Assembly: GCA_023375785.1 (NCBI GenBank)
Contig: SZWC01004829.1
Coordinates: 94,047 to 158,046, forward strand
DNA: 64,000 bases
Direction: 5' to 3'
DNA from: Penium margaritaceum
Taxonomy: Eukaryota; Streptophyta; Zygnematophyceae; Desmidiales; Peniaceae
The position numbers and the translations under genes are program-made. The notes beneath the pieces were generated by a model that worked only from the letters and a program-made list of their open reading frames with translations, was not told the origin of the DNA and ran no database searches. Each line of letters starts with the position of its first letter. The stretch's first letter is position 1. Of this stretch, positions 21,250-32,742 are shown piece after piece.

Positions 21250-23850
21250 GCAAAAAACGCAGAACGGTACCGGCACTATTGGATGGAAGAGCTTCTCACA
21301 GTCTTGTAAGCGGCGACATGGTTTGCAAACAGGGTTTGCAGACCAAACAAGGGGTTTTTGTAGGAAAAACCGTCAATGGATGATTGAAAATACGGGTACT
21401 CCGAGAACCACTACAACTAAAATTTGGTGATCTGCACGATGTAACGGTCTTGAGGTCCTATCCAATGAGTTACCAGAAAGTTATTCTCTGACCAGATTTC
21501 CTTTACCAACACAATCGACAGGTTGACTGGAACAGCGGCAATGTCTATGTGGAAATCGACAGTGCCAAGCGTGCATGGGGTGGAAGACGACATTTTGAAG
21601 TCGCTACAGGCATTTTGAGCTCACGGTTAGCCATTTGGACATACAAATGCCCCGGCTACGTTTATGGCGGCAATGGACATCATTTCCGCCTACACCTCGA
21701 CGATTTTATCTCGGTGTACCCGGACGACATTCTGGAGTACACCCCCAAGGAGCACAATGGACATCTTCAAACAGTTCTCAAAGTTGTATAAAGAGAGAAA
21801 TATTTTGAAAAACTCTTGAATTACGACTCCAGTTGCCGTTCAAACGAGTGTTTGGGTCGTCAACAATGCGCGGATCATCATGGATCCGAAAAAAGTGGTA
21901 GGAGACTTTGATTGGCCGACGCCGACCAACATTGGTTCAAGTTTTCCTCGGCTTTTGTTATTACTACTGGTGCTTCGTATGAGATTACACCCGAGTGTCA
22001 ACGCCTCTCTCGGATCTCACTGAAAAGGATAGTGAGTGGCGGTGGGGAGATAACGAAGAAGAAGAATTCTTTGCTTTGCGGAACGCTCTGACCTTCCCGC
22101 CAGCCCTACGATTAGCCGATCCAACATTCGACTAAGTCATGGCTACAGACACCTCAGATTGAGCCATCGGCGTGGTTCTCCTACAAGATCACGGCAACGG
22201 AAAACAACCGGTCGCATGCATGTCACAAAAACTGCGAGGACCAAAACTCATCTATGCCGTACATGGGAAGGAGATGCTGGCGGTCGTACATGCATTTACA
22301 ATGTAGCGATGATTCAGTTCCACAAATGCATCATACTCACCGACCATCATGCGCTGAAATTTTTGAACATGTAGCTGCACCTCAGTCGACATAAAATCCG
22401 ATAGATGGAATTCCTATAATCTGGTTTCGACAACAATATTGAGTACCGGCCAGGAAAAACCAACCTAGCAGACGTGCTCGGCCACGGACCAGATCTGATG
22501 GCTGAGGCAGCAATACAAGAGCTGCAGCGAGATCCGTATCTTGACGAGTTGTTCAAACGAGGCTACGACCAGCATGGCGGATACGACAAGGGGAAATTCT
22601 CGTACGACGCACTGTATTGGTGGCAATAATTCACTCGTTAGGTGGTCGTTCCCCCAAAACGATGAACTCTGCCGCCTGATGCTCGAAAAGTGCCATGACA
22701 CCGGTCCAGGTGGACATTTTGGATAAGACAAGATGCTAAAGAAGCTAGCAAAACACTACTAGTGGGACAAGATGCAGTCTGATGTGACCAGCTTCTGCAA
22801 AACCTGTGACATGCGTTAGCGACAAAAATCCCGTCGCACGCAGCCTTTCGGGTTTTTGAAGCCGCTCCCCATTCCGACGGAACCGTGGACCGACATCTCC
22901 ATGGACTTCGTCATAGGATTACCAGTCACACCCGAGGGATATGATGCAATCCGTGTGGTAATCGACAAGGTTTGCAAAATGTCTTACTTAATTCCGACAA
23001 CAACCACCGTCTCCGTCGTGGGAATAGCACGGCTGTTTTTAAATTGTATCGTACGGCTACACAGCGTGTCTAAGACTATCATGAGCGACAGGGACGATCG
23101 ATTCTCCAACCGTTTCTGGCACGAACCAATGGCTTGCTACGACAGTCGGATCCAGCTTTCAATGGCATTCCACCATCAAACCCGTGGCCAGACCGAGCAA
23201 ACCGATCAGACGCTTGAGCAACTTCTCCAAACATTATGCAAACCTCATGGGACAGATTGGCCACAAAAACTCCCGACGGCAGAATTCGCATACAATTCGA
23301 TAACTTCCACCGCAAGGGGTAAAACTCTGTTCAAAGTGGTATTTGAAAAACTTCCCGCCACACCACCTGGACTACAACGTAAAAAATTCTCCACCATTGA
23401 GGAGAAAACATGGCAGACGCTCGCGGAGACACAAGCGGCGATGAAGCGAGCAGCTGACCAATATCGTAGCGACATGTTTTTGCCGTTGGTTACAAAGTCC
23501 TTCTCAGCTCAGCCAACATCAAACTTCATCAAGCCGACAGTTCTAAGCTCAAACCCCGATGGTTGGGAACATTTGAGATCAAGCGCATGCAAACCCCTAT
23601 GGTTGGATGACAATTTTCCTGGTAGGAAAGTACCTCCCCCTTCTCTTGTACACATGGATGAGGACACAAAGTATGTCATCGAGGAAATCCTTGGCCATGG
23701 ACGATATGGAAAAAAAAATAAAACACCTTGTCAATTGGCACGGCTATGACGGTGCACATAACAGTTGCAAACCCTGCGATAACCTCTGAGACGTTGATCA
23801 CTTGATCAACGGATGTTACATCCATCACCCGGCCACATTTCTACGCAAGC
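21250..23850 (+). pseudogene. Pol of gypsy element 1
   Basis: The protease remnant has LLDGRASHSLVS, where the active-site triad D-[ST]-G has become D-G-R. RT is represented only by its second half with VYPDDILEY (21549-21800), so the DD pair survives but the N-terminal half is deleted. RNase H is at about 22130-22380, with a TGA after TSD. Integrase is at 22640-23500, and the longest frame, 22856-23749 (297 aa), keeps all three acidic residues (SMDFV, MSDRD, GQTEQT). The tail KYVIEEILGHGRYGKK with VNWHGY is a frameshifted chromodomain, which in chromoviruses targets chromatin. Confidence 0.8.
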
Positions 23851-23879
23851 CGGGACGTCGTGGCTAAAACGGGGAGAAG

Positions 23880-24471
23880 TATTACAAAAAAATGTAGAGG
23901 ATTCCCTAATCTTTTGTGTGGAAATTTCTTTCATCACAAAAATAGCCCACCGCATGTTAAGACCTCGATTCTTGCTCCGACGGTCAAGGGAGATTCGGCC
24001 AACTGCCCTCGTCCTTTCGTAAACCTTTTTGAACCTTCAAACAACTTTGACCAATTTTGACAATCGATGACCGAGGTGTCACAACCTTCCGGTCGACTAT
24101 ATAGAAATGTTTATGAAGATGCATCTCACATCTTCGTCGTCAGTATTCAAAGTCACCAATTCCTCGGCGGAGCTTCTAGATCCAACAATTCACGACGCGA
24201 CTTGGCACGCGTTGCTCAATGATCGACCCTACGACCCTGACTATGTCTCATCTGCAACTCGCACTTGTGTAAATGTGTTCGATCAATTTGACACTAGTCA
24301 TTAAAGTACAGTTATTGATAATTATAAATTGCTCATGTGTGCCGAATTTTCAACCGTGTTCAGCCTCATAACTTCTACTTGTCCACCATCTACGCTACTT
24401 ATGAATTGCTGAAGTGTCTCAAATTGTCAATTGTGTTCTGCCTTGCAACTTCTACTTGTTCACCATCTACG
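23880..24471 (+). mobile_element. 3' LTR of gypsy element 1, with duplicated tail
   Basis: Follows the pol tail (cgggacgtcg...ggggagaag), as the 29671 LTR does. Its last part occurs twice in tandem (24331-24398 and 24404-24471: aattgctNaNgtgt ... ttctacttgtNcaccatctacg). The final CATAACA is missing. Confidence 0.75.
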
Positions 24472-25640
24472 AAGGTTGTCTTCTCTTCCATCAATTCCTC
24501 TTGCACCTTGTCCCAAGCCCTCCAGATGAGCTAGTAGGCAAATTTTTCATGGGTTACAACTTCTTCAACGACAATGTAGAGAGCTTTAACGTCGGTGATA
24601 GGGTTTTTGGCCACCGTGTCTCGCATGCCTCGTAAGACCCACTTTTTTGTGCACCCGGGATTCCCCTTGGTTTGGCTTGGGGTGCCGTTGTGACTGTTGA
24701 CCTACAAAAACACCACAAAAACGTGGGACTTGCTGCTCAAGTGATCACTGATGTCCTTGTTACACCCCTCGCTCTTCTGGTTGCGACAGCGTACCACTAT
24801 ACGACCGGGTTCCGACCGTTCCCACTTCAACCAAGATTGCTATTGGACTGCATAGTCCTCTACGGTGCAGTGGCACTCTTCCATGGTCTGGAACTCCATG
24901 CCTCCCTGGAACCATGCCCCATCTGGCCCACCATCATCCTCGTTGGAGGGACATGCACTCCAAAGAAAATAGAACATTGAGAAAAAGTGTTTGGGATTTT
25001 AGCCTACAATGTGGCAAATGGTGACAAGGGATGCTTGAGATTTCACGATGGCTCTTTCTGCTTCCGTGGTGTGTGGTGTTCGGTGCCCGACTTCCAACTA
25101 AGTGTGGTTGGACGTGGTCTTAGCAAGCACTCTAGTCCAGACATGGGATGTGCCATTGCGCATTTCCATGACGGATGTAGGACGTACCAATGGGTGGGTA
25201 GTACTGTTCCGGATGGACACGGACTGTTTTTCCGCCTTTGTACGACATGGGTCCCGGTTGGGGGATCCGGAGGCCATGGATAACAACAGTGTAGCTTCTT
25301 CCTCCACATTCCAACCGTCACACTCTCTCATGTCTTCATCCCATTCTACAAACAAGCGGAGATGGATGGGGTCAACATAATCGACGTTTGAGTCGGTTGT
25401 CAGTGGATCCGGATAGTGAGGTCCAAGCGACAGCTGCATGCGAACACTACGTGGCGTGAACGATTTGCCGCTCTACACTCGGTGAACCGAGAAACATTGA
25501 GCCGCCATGTGGCCAGATTGAGGGCATGTTGGCGATAAGAATGGAGATTAAATATGTACAATGCCTCCATGCCATTGACTCATTGGGTACGAGAATACCG
25601 GCCAGCGCCATGGGCACAACGCGAGATCGGCCCATGGGCG
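24472..25640. other. No gene recognised between the gypsy elements
   Basis: Frames of 102 and 98 aa (24672-24980, 24987-25283, plus) and 113 aa (25439-25098, minus) overlap and show no motif. Element 2 gag sequence starts abruptly at about 25640, so this stretch replaces its 5' LTR and gag start. Confidence 0.4.
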
Positions 25641-25649
25641 TTTGGGCTA

Positions 25650-26120
25650 CCCAGGACTCCAGCGTGGTAGAGTACACGCGGAGATTCAGCGAGATTATCA
25701 CTGGAGCTGAAAATACTACCAATGAGCTCTGTTTTTACTACAACAACTGTCTCAAGAGAGATATCCGGTGAGCAATCACTATCTTTGGCATCCAAAACAA
25801 CTTTTTGCGGATGATCGCAGCAGCACAAAGGATCGACATCGCCAACTACAATGCTAGGATCTACGAATCCTATGGCTGGCAACCTCTTAAACACAATTAT
25901 CATGGAAAAGGAAAGAACCAGTCGACGAAATCCTCAACTCAGATGGAAGTGGACACCGTCGACCAGAGAGATACATGAACCGACTATAACTGCAAAACAT
26001 TTGGGTACATCGCACGCAACTGCCGGAGCAAGCAGCAGGCCAAAAAGGAGAGGAAGTCGGAGAAAACGAGTCGAGAAATGGCGAAAGGCAAGAGTAAAAG
26101 GCACAACTCTTATCCATGAG
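25650..26120 (+). pseudogene. Gag fragment of gypsy element 2
   Basis: VVEYTRRFSEIITGAENTT and ELCFYYNNCLKRDIR match the retrotransposon gag core. After a frameshift the sequence continues (IAAAQRIDIANYNARIYE) to a damaged zinc knuckle, YNCKTFGYIARNC, whose first Cys and His are lost. Confidence 0.75.
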
Positions 26121-26249
26121 GAGCAATCTACGCCAAATGATCGTCCATCTGAACGGCCTACATTGCCGCAGAGGGTTGTTGAGATTGCAAAATTCGACGA
26201 GGGGTACAAGGACAATCAGCCCGCGGTACTACTAAAATTTCAGCCTCAA

Positions 26250-29200
26250 GGATGCGGCAGTCGCAGAACGCTCTGCCACTGTTGGATAGAGGAAGTTCAC
26301 AAAGCTTTGTCAGCAACAACATATTCCGCAAACTGGGTTGCAGACTGATCCAGGGGTGTTTGAAAGAAATACCGTCGACGGGAGACTGCAAATACAGAGA
26401 CTCGAAGAACAACTACTTTTACAAGTGGGAGATCTATGAGATGTAACGGTCTCGAGGTCTTGTCCAATGAGCGATCAAAAAACCATCCTTGGACGAGATT
26501 TCTTGTACTCGCACAATCTGCAGGTCGACTTGAACAGCGGCGGCGTCTACGTGGAGATCGACGGTGTCAAACAAAAATTTTTGCGTGCGGGAAGGAAGCT
26601 GACAGTGGAAAGAAGAGAGGTGGAAGTAGCACAGGAAGCCGCGGAAGTCGAGAAGCGAGAACCTATGCAACCGATACCGCTCAACGTGGTCAAGCACTTC
26701 ATACGACAAGAAGCTGGAGTGTGGCTCGTACATCCTGAGCCAATGGAAGAAGGGGAAGTGGCAGCAGCTGACTCACCACCGGTCTCATCAGCCTCATCGG
26801 CATCGACAAAGTTTGCGATGGTACCTAAAGAATTTGCACCACTCATCCAAGAGTTTGCGGACATCTTCTCCAACAAACTTTCGAGAACCTTACCTCCTCA
26901 ACGAGACATCGACCATTGCATTGAACTAAAGATGGGAATCAGATCTATTGTTCAAGGGGCATATCGGATGAGCGATCACGAGCCCATTGAGCTAAAAAAG
27001 AGCTTGACGAGAGGCTCGGTCAAGGGTTCATCCGCCCTTTCACATCACCATATGTCATACCAATATTATTTGTAAAAAAGGAAACAGGAGAGATGCGGAT
27101 GTGCGTGGACTATCGGGCGTTGAACGAGTCTACCAATAAAAACCACCATCCTCTTCCTTGAGCGGATGAGCTTTTCAACGAGCTCCGAGGGGCCAGAATC
27201 TTCAGCAAAATCGACTTACGCAGCGGATATCACAAGATAACTGTGGCAGACTCCGACATCTAGAAGAACCCGCTATGGGCAATTTGAGTTCACGGTCATG
27301 CCGTTTGGACTCACAAATTCCCGACGATGTTTATTGCGGCAATGAAGAATATTTTCTGAACATAACTCGACGATTTTTTCGTGGTGCACCTCGATAAAAT
27401 TTTGGTGTACATTCACACCACGGAGGGGCATGATGGCCACAAACGAAAAGTTCTCGAAGTTTTACAAAGAGAGTTTTTTTTTGGAAAACTCTCAAAATGT
27501 GACTTTGGTCGCATTTTGATTGAGTTTTTGGGCCACGTCATCAACGTTGGACGGACCACCATGCATCAAAAAAAGGTGGGATCAGTCGTTGATTGGCCAA
27601 CACTGACCAACGTTCGAGAGATTTAAGTATTCATTGGTTTCTGCAATTACTACCGGCGATTCATACGGGACTACGCCCGAATGTTAGCGCCTCTTAACAA
27701 CCTTAATCGAAAAGAAAACGAGTGGCTGTGGGGAAATAGCAAACAAGAAGTGTTCACCACTTAGCGTAACGCTCTGACCTCGGCGCCAGCCAGACAATTA
27801 GCTAATCCAACGGCCGACTACGTCATGGCTACGGATGCATCAGACTGAGCCATTGGTGCAGTGCTCATTCAAGACCATGGCAACGGCGAGCAACCGGTAG
27901 CCTACATGTCCCGAAAACTACAAGGACCGGAACTCAACTACGCCGTAGAAGAGAAAGTGATGCTAGCGTTCGTTCATGCGTTCAAGACATGGCGATGCTA
28001 CATGAAGGATCGTCGATGCATCGTGCACACCGACCACCATGGTTTAAAGTATTTGAAGACGTTGCCCAATCTTAGTCCATGTCAAACCAATGGATGGAGT
28101 TCCTAGAATCCGGGTTTGACTACGACATTGAGTACCGGCCAACCAAATGAACCTGGCAGACGCACTCGGCTGCCGACCAAGTTTAATGGCTGAGGTGGTA
28201 ATGTTACAGCTACAGCAAGACCCGTACTTTGAGTGACTGTTTGCACGAGGCTACGACCAGCACGGCGGATATGACAAAACCAAATTCTGGTTTGACGCAC
28301 CCTAGAGGCGACAACGCTTCACTCGCCAGGTGGTCGTTCCCCCGGACGACGGACTTCGCCGAATATTGCTTGAAGAATTCCACGACACAGGACCAGGCAG
28401 AGACTTTGGAGAGGACAATATGTTGAAGAAGCTAGCGAAAGACTATTGGTGGGACAAGATGCAAGACGACATAGCCAACTTCTGTAAAAGACACATGACA
28501 GCGACAAAAATCCCGTCGCACGCTGCCACCCGGACTTCTGCAACCGCTCCCGATTGCAACAGAACCGTGGACCAACATCTCAATAGACTTCGTCACAAGA
28601 TTACCGGTCACATTTGAGGGATACGTCGCAATCCTTGTGGTCGTCAACAGGTTTATCAAAATGTCCCACTTCATCCCGACAACGACCACCGTCACCGCCG
28701 AGGCAATTGCACGACTATTTCTATACAACACCATGCGGCTACACGGCGTACCAAGAACCATCACAAGTGACAAAGACAATCGATTCACCAGCCATTTTTG
28801 GCACAAACTGATGAATCGCTACACCAGCAAAATTCAACTTTTAACGGCTTTTCATCCACAAACTGATGACCAAACCAAGCGGACCAATCAGACACTCAAA
28901 CAGCTTCTCCAAACACTATGCCAACCTCATAGGATGGATTGGGTACTGAAGCTCCCGACTACTGAAGTTGCATACAATTCGGCAGTCTCCACCTCAACAA
29001 GGAAAACTCTGTTTGAAGTGGTGTATGGCAAACTTCCTGCCACACCAGCCGGACTGCAAAGTCGCAGTAAAATTCCTACGGTTGACGTTCAACGTCGAGA
29101 CTTCACCACCATGTGGGAGGAAACACGATAAACCCTCACAAAGACACAAGCATCGATGAAACGAGCAGCTGACCGACATTGCAATAACGATATCTTCACC

Positions 29201-29640
29201 CTTGGCAACAAAGTCCTCCTCTGCTTGGCAAACATCAAACTCCGCGGAGCCGACTATTCGAAGCTCAAACCCCTATTGTTGGGACCATTTGAGATGAAGT
29301 ACATGCAAATCCCTGTGGTTGCGTGACTCAAACTCCCTAACACTATGCAAGTTCATCCGTGTTCCATGTCAGAAGACTCAAGTACTACCGAGACCCCGGA
29401 GAGAACTTTCTCGACAGAGATATCCCTCCTCTACCTCTCGTTCAAGTGGACAAAGACACGGAGTACGTCATCGAGGACATCCTCGGCCATTGACAATGAG
29501 GCTTAATGACAGAGTATCTCGTCAACTGGCACGGCTACGGCGCCGCGCACAATAGCTGAGAACCCTACGATAACCTCCAAGACGTCGATGATCTCATTGA
29601 CGGCTATTACCGTCGCCACCAGGCCACATCTGCATGCTCG
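26250..29640 (+). pseudogene. Pol of gypsy element 2
   Basis: Protease at about 26270 reads LLDRGSSQSFVS (D-R-G in place of D-[ST]-G). The longest frame (26467-27075) runs from SDQKTILGRDFLYSHNLQVD into the RT start (IDHCIELKMG). RT continues in another frame ([26 protein letters not shown]). The YxDD site reads HLDK (about 27390), so it is catalytically dead. RNase H has ATDASD then TGA (27840). Integrase (28330-29110) keeps ISIDFV and SDKD, but the third acidic residue is Lys (DQTKRTNQ). A chromodomain remnant is at 29460-29640 (EYLVNWHGYG). Stops include CAA/CAG to TAA/TAG and CGA to TGA, suggesting C-to-T decay. Confidence 0.8.
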
Positions 29641-29670
29641 CGAGGACGTCGCGGCCAAAAGAGGAGGAAG

Positions 29671-30218
29671 TGTTACGTACCAGATATACACGAGTCCCAA
29701 ATCTTTTTGAGTGGGCATTTTTTTTTACATAAACAGCCCATTGGGTCGCGAGACAGCGATAATCACTCAGATGGTCGAGGGCAAACTGGCCAATTGCATC
29801 ACCCTTAGTGAATATTCCTTAACCTTTTGATGGCTTGGACCACTCGCAAACCTATGACAGAAGTATCATGACCTTTCGATCGACTTCTCGACGCACCGAG
29901 ACGAATCTGGAGCTAAAAAGATGCATCTTGCATCGCCACTGCAGATTTTCAAAGACCCCCGACTTTTCGGCGGACCTTCTTGAATCCAATCACTCAAAAC
30001 TCGACTCCGCACGCGTCGCTCGACAATCGACCCAACGACCCCAAACTTGCCTCATTCGTAACTTGACACTTTTATACATACATGTTTGATCATTTCAACA
30101 CATGTCATTGAAGTACACTTAGCGCTAATTAGAAATTGCTCAAGTGTCCCACATTCTAAATCGTGTTCTGCCTCGCAACTTCTACCTATTCACCATCTAC
30201 GCTCCGTTTAGTATAACA
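29671..30218 (+). mobile_element. 3' LTR of gypsy element 2
   Basis: 548 bases from TGTTACGTACCAGATATACA to GTATAACA, preceded by the A/G-rich aaaagaggaggaag, a plausible polypurine tract. This is the best-bounded LTR of the family here and was used to delimit the others. Confidence 0.85.
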
Positions 30219-31790
30219 CCCAACAAGTTCCCTTTCTACACATGGGGTGTCTCAGACCCCCTTCGCAAACCACACGCAAACCCCTCCCTTGAACAATCAA
30301 AAATACCTTGAAATAGGGGTTTTTTCTTGTTTGAGTACAGTGTTGATGTCAGCACTCCGACGATTCAATTTATGCAGCATCAAAATGGTTTTGGCGAACT
30401 TTTTTTTACTGGATAATTCATTTTTTATTATGACCTGAGGATACATCAGAGTGAAAGTGCAGAAGTGGTGGATGTGGCGTTCATAAAGAGCGGTTACTGG
30501 ATGCATCAGGTCCCTTAGGAATACTTTGGATATAGGGTGAAATAGCTAAGATACCCATAAAACGCAAAGTGTGACTCTCATCCTCCCATCTTTTGGAAGA
30601 AAAGCAAGCTTCGGCCCGTCGTTCGGAAGAGAAGAAACCATCCGCCCGTCGCTCTCCACGAAAGTAACTATCCACCCATGGTATATTCACTTATCAAGGA
30701 CTACCGGTACCTGCGTTATATGTGTTGTAGTTTGGACACGCTGTTACTTTTTTTCTTCAGAACTCAATTTTGGCGTTTCGTTTCCACAGTACAATGAGAA
30801 GATGCATGGCCTTCAATGCAACTCTACAAGTGTACGCATATGTACTGAACAGATTGGTTTGACGATCTGCTTGATCACGAACGGAAGGGGTATTTGCTTT
30901 TCCTTAAGAATACAGCTCTTCCTGTGGCTTCGATGATACTTCGTGCATGCCATGCTGATGTTACGCACACACGTAAACAATATGATGGATAATACATGGC
31001 CTGCATGCATAGATGCCAGCCTGGCTTCGGATCCTGCATGTGCGGAAATGGAGGCATCCAGTGAGCTCCGTCCCCTGTCGCACGAGTGTACTGCATGCGG
31101 ATTGGCTGCATAACCCATCCACGTACATTGTAATGGACCCCGACATGTATTGGCGGAAGGCAGCTTCAGCGTGAGCATGGACGCTGGGTAGCGAGGGTCC
31201 CCCCGTCCCCAGAGTGTTCGTTTCATTTCGGCTTCTCCGGTGCAGAGCTGCGACGATGCCGAGGATTGTTGTGTTCGTGGTGGAGCGTCAACATGGCGCT
31301 CTCTCTCCTGATCAAGCAAGGTGAGTCAAATTGCAGGGTATGCGAGGAATACATTGTGTTCAGAAAATGCCAATGTACCTATTCTTGGTGCAATGGTGCG
31401 CCAGACCCGGGGCAGTGCCCGGAGGGCGGAGGCTCTTGCCTCCGCCCGACCGGTGCGTATAGATTCCACAAGGCCACCCACTCACCCACCCCTGTCATGT
31501 GCCAAGGCACTGCATCCTACAACTGCCTTGCTGTCACATCCGCTAGGCCCACTTACACGAGGACGGGCAATCTCCGCCGACCATGGTGGCTTGCCCGTGG
31601 CGTCTCAGTTTCACGTGCCACGGGCACTACCTCCCCGTCATGTTGCCGCGCCGGCAACAGGCACGACAACTCTGTCTTGTCCTTGAGACCCAAGGCGGCG
31701 CAACCATGGATGGCCAAACCCACCGTCGGCGGCGGAGTGGAGCTTCACTGGGGGTTATGGCGCCGCCGGCTGCACTACCCGCGGAGCCGA
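30219..31790. other. No gene recognised; possible MULE 5' region
   Basis: A 168-aa minus frame (31319-30813) and a 185-aa plus frame (31266-31823) have no domain. A perfect 10-bp-arm hairpin (gggcggaggc tctt gcctccgccc) lies at 31424-31447. Terminal inverted repeats of the downstream MULE were not found. Confidence 0.35.
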
Positions 31791-31794
31791 TGCC

Positions 31795-32262
31795 CGCTGC
31801 ACCACACGCTACACGACCTCTAGCACCACACGCTATACGATCCGCTGCACAACCCGCTGCACCACCCGTTGCACGACCCGCTGTACTGCCCGCTGCACCA
31901 TTTGTTGCACGACCAGCTGCACGACCCGCTACACGACCCGTCTCACCACCAATGTATAACCCGCTGCACTGCCCGTTGCACCATCCGCTGCACAACGGCT
32001 GCACGACCCGCTGCACGACCCGCTGCACGACCCGCTGCACCACCCAGTGCACGACCCGCTGCACGACCCGCTGCACGACCCGCTGCACCATCCGCTGCAC
32101 CACCCGCTAGACGTCCTGCTGCACCACCGGCTGCACCACCCGCTATATCACACGCTGTACGTCTCGCTGCACAATCCGCTACACCACAAGCTGCACATCC
32201 TGGTGCACCACCTGCTGCACAACCCGCTGCATCACCACCACCTGCTGCACCACCACCTTAGC
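31795..32262. repeat. 12-bp minisatellite, consensus CGCTGCACGACC
   Basis: About 38 imperfect copies (cgctgcacgacc, cgctgcaccacc, cgctacacgacc). Because 12 is a multiple of three, the array stays open in several frames (Ala/Arg/Pro on plus in one phase, Thr-Arg-Cys-Thr in another, Val-Val-Gln-Arg on minus). These frames are products of the repeat. Confidence 0.85.
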
Positions 32263-32742
32263 AATGTGCCTATCGGCCTCCCGCACACGGAGTTCTTCCA
32301 GTGCCGGTTCCAGCTCAGCCCTAGAGTCCGGCACACCACGTTTTCAACCGTGAATCAGGTACTGAAGAAGAAGTCTTCTTCTGGCTGAACAGAGATTGAG
32401 ACTATGAGGACTGGGAAAGATGGTTCAAAGATGAAGCGGGTTGTTTCGGATGGATCCAAGCTCCACGGACCAGACTGAGGCTCCACCCTACACACAGTCC
32501 TGGGCAAGGCACCGTGTTCTCTGTCCTAGTGGCTCCACTGGTAGTATGTGGCTTACGGATTCTTTGCGTCTTTGTACGTCATGTGGCCTCGCATGTCCAT
32601 TGTACAGGATGTGCTGTCATCAGACTTGTTTACGCACATGTTGCCGTATGTCGTTTCCTACTTGGTGCTATTCCACAGTTTCCAATCCGTTAAGGCATGA
32701 ACTGAAACCTACCCGTACTACTCATCATGTCCTTTTGTAGGT

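Larger units (their letters stand above)
19589..24471 (+). mobile_element. Ty3/gypsy chromovirus, element 1
   Basis: It has a 3' part of the 5' LTR (19589-19730, ending CATAACA) and an exact TGGTATCAGAGC primer-binding site at 19733-19744. Decayed gag (19877-21080) and pol (21250-23500) with a chromodomain-like tail (23655-23830) follow, then the 3' LTR (23880-24471). Order protease - RT - RNase H - integrase - chromodomain identifies a Ty3/gypsy chromovirus. Relative to element 2 it has lost several hundred bases covering the spacer and most of the first half of RT. Many stops are present, so it cannot move on its own. Confidence 0.85.
25640..30218 (+). mobile_element. Ty3/gypsy chromovirus, element 2 (5'-truncated)
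   Basis: Same family and gene order as element 1. No 5' LTR or primer-binding site is present; the sequence begins in gag. Pol is more complete than in element 1 but carries many stops. The 3' LTR is complete (29671-30218, TGTTAC...ATAACA). It lies only 1.2 kb after element 1 in the same orientation. Confidence 0.85.

Noticed and set aside
31266-31823. 185-codon Cys-rich plus frame
   Set aside because: It overlaps competing frames and runs into the 12-bp repeat; no conserved motif.
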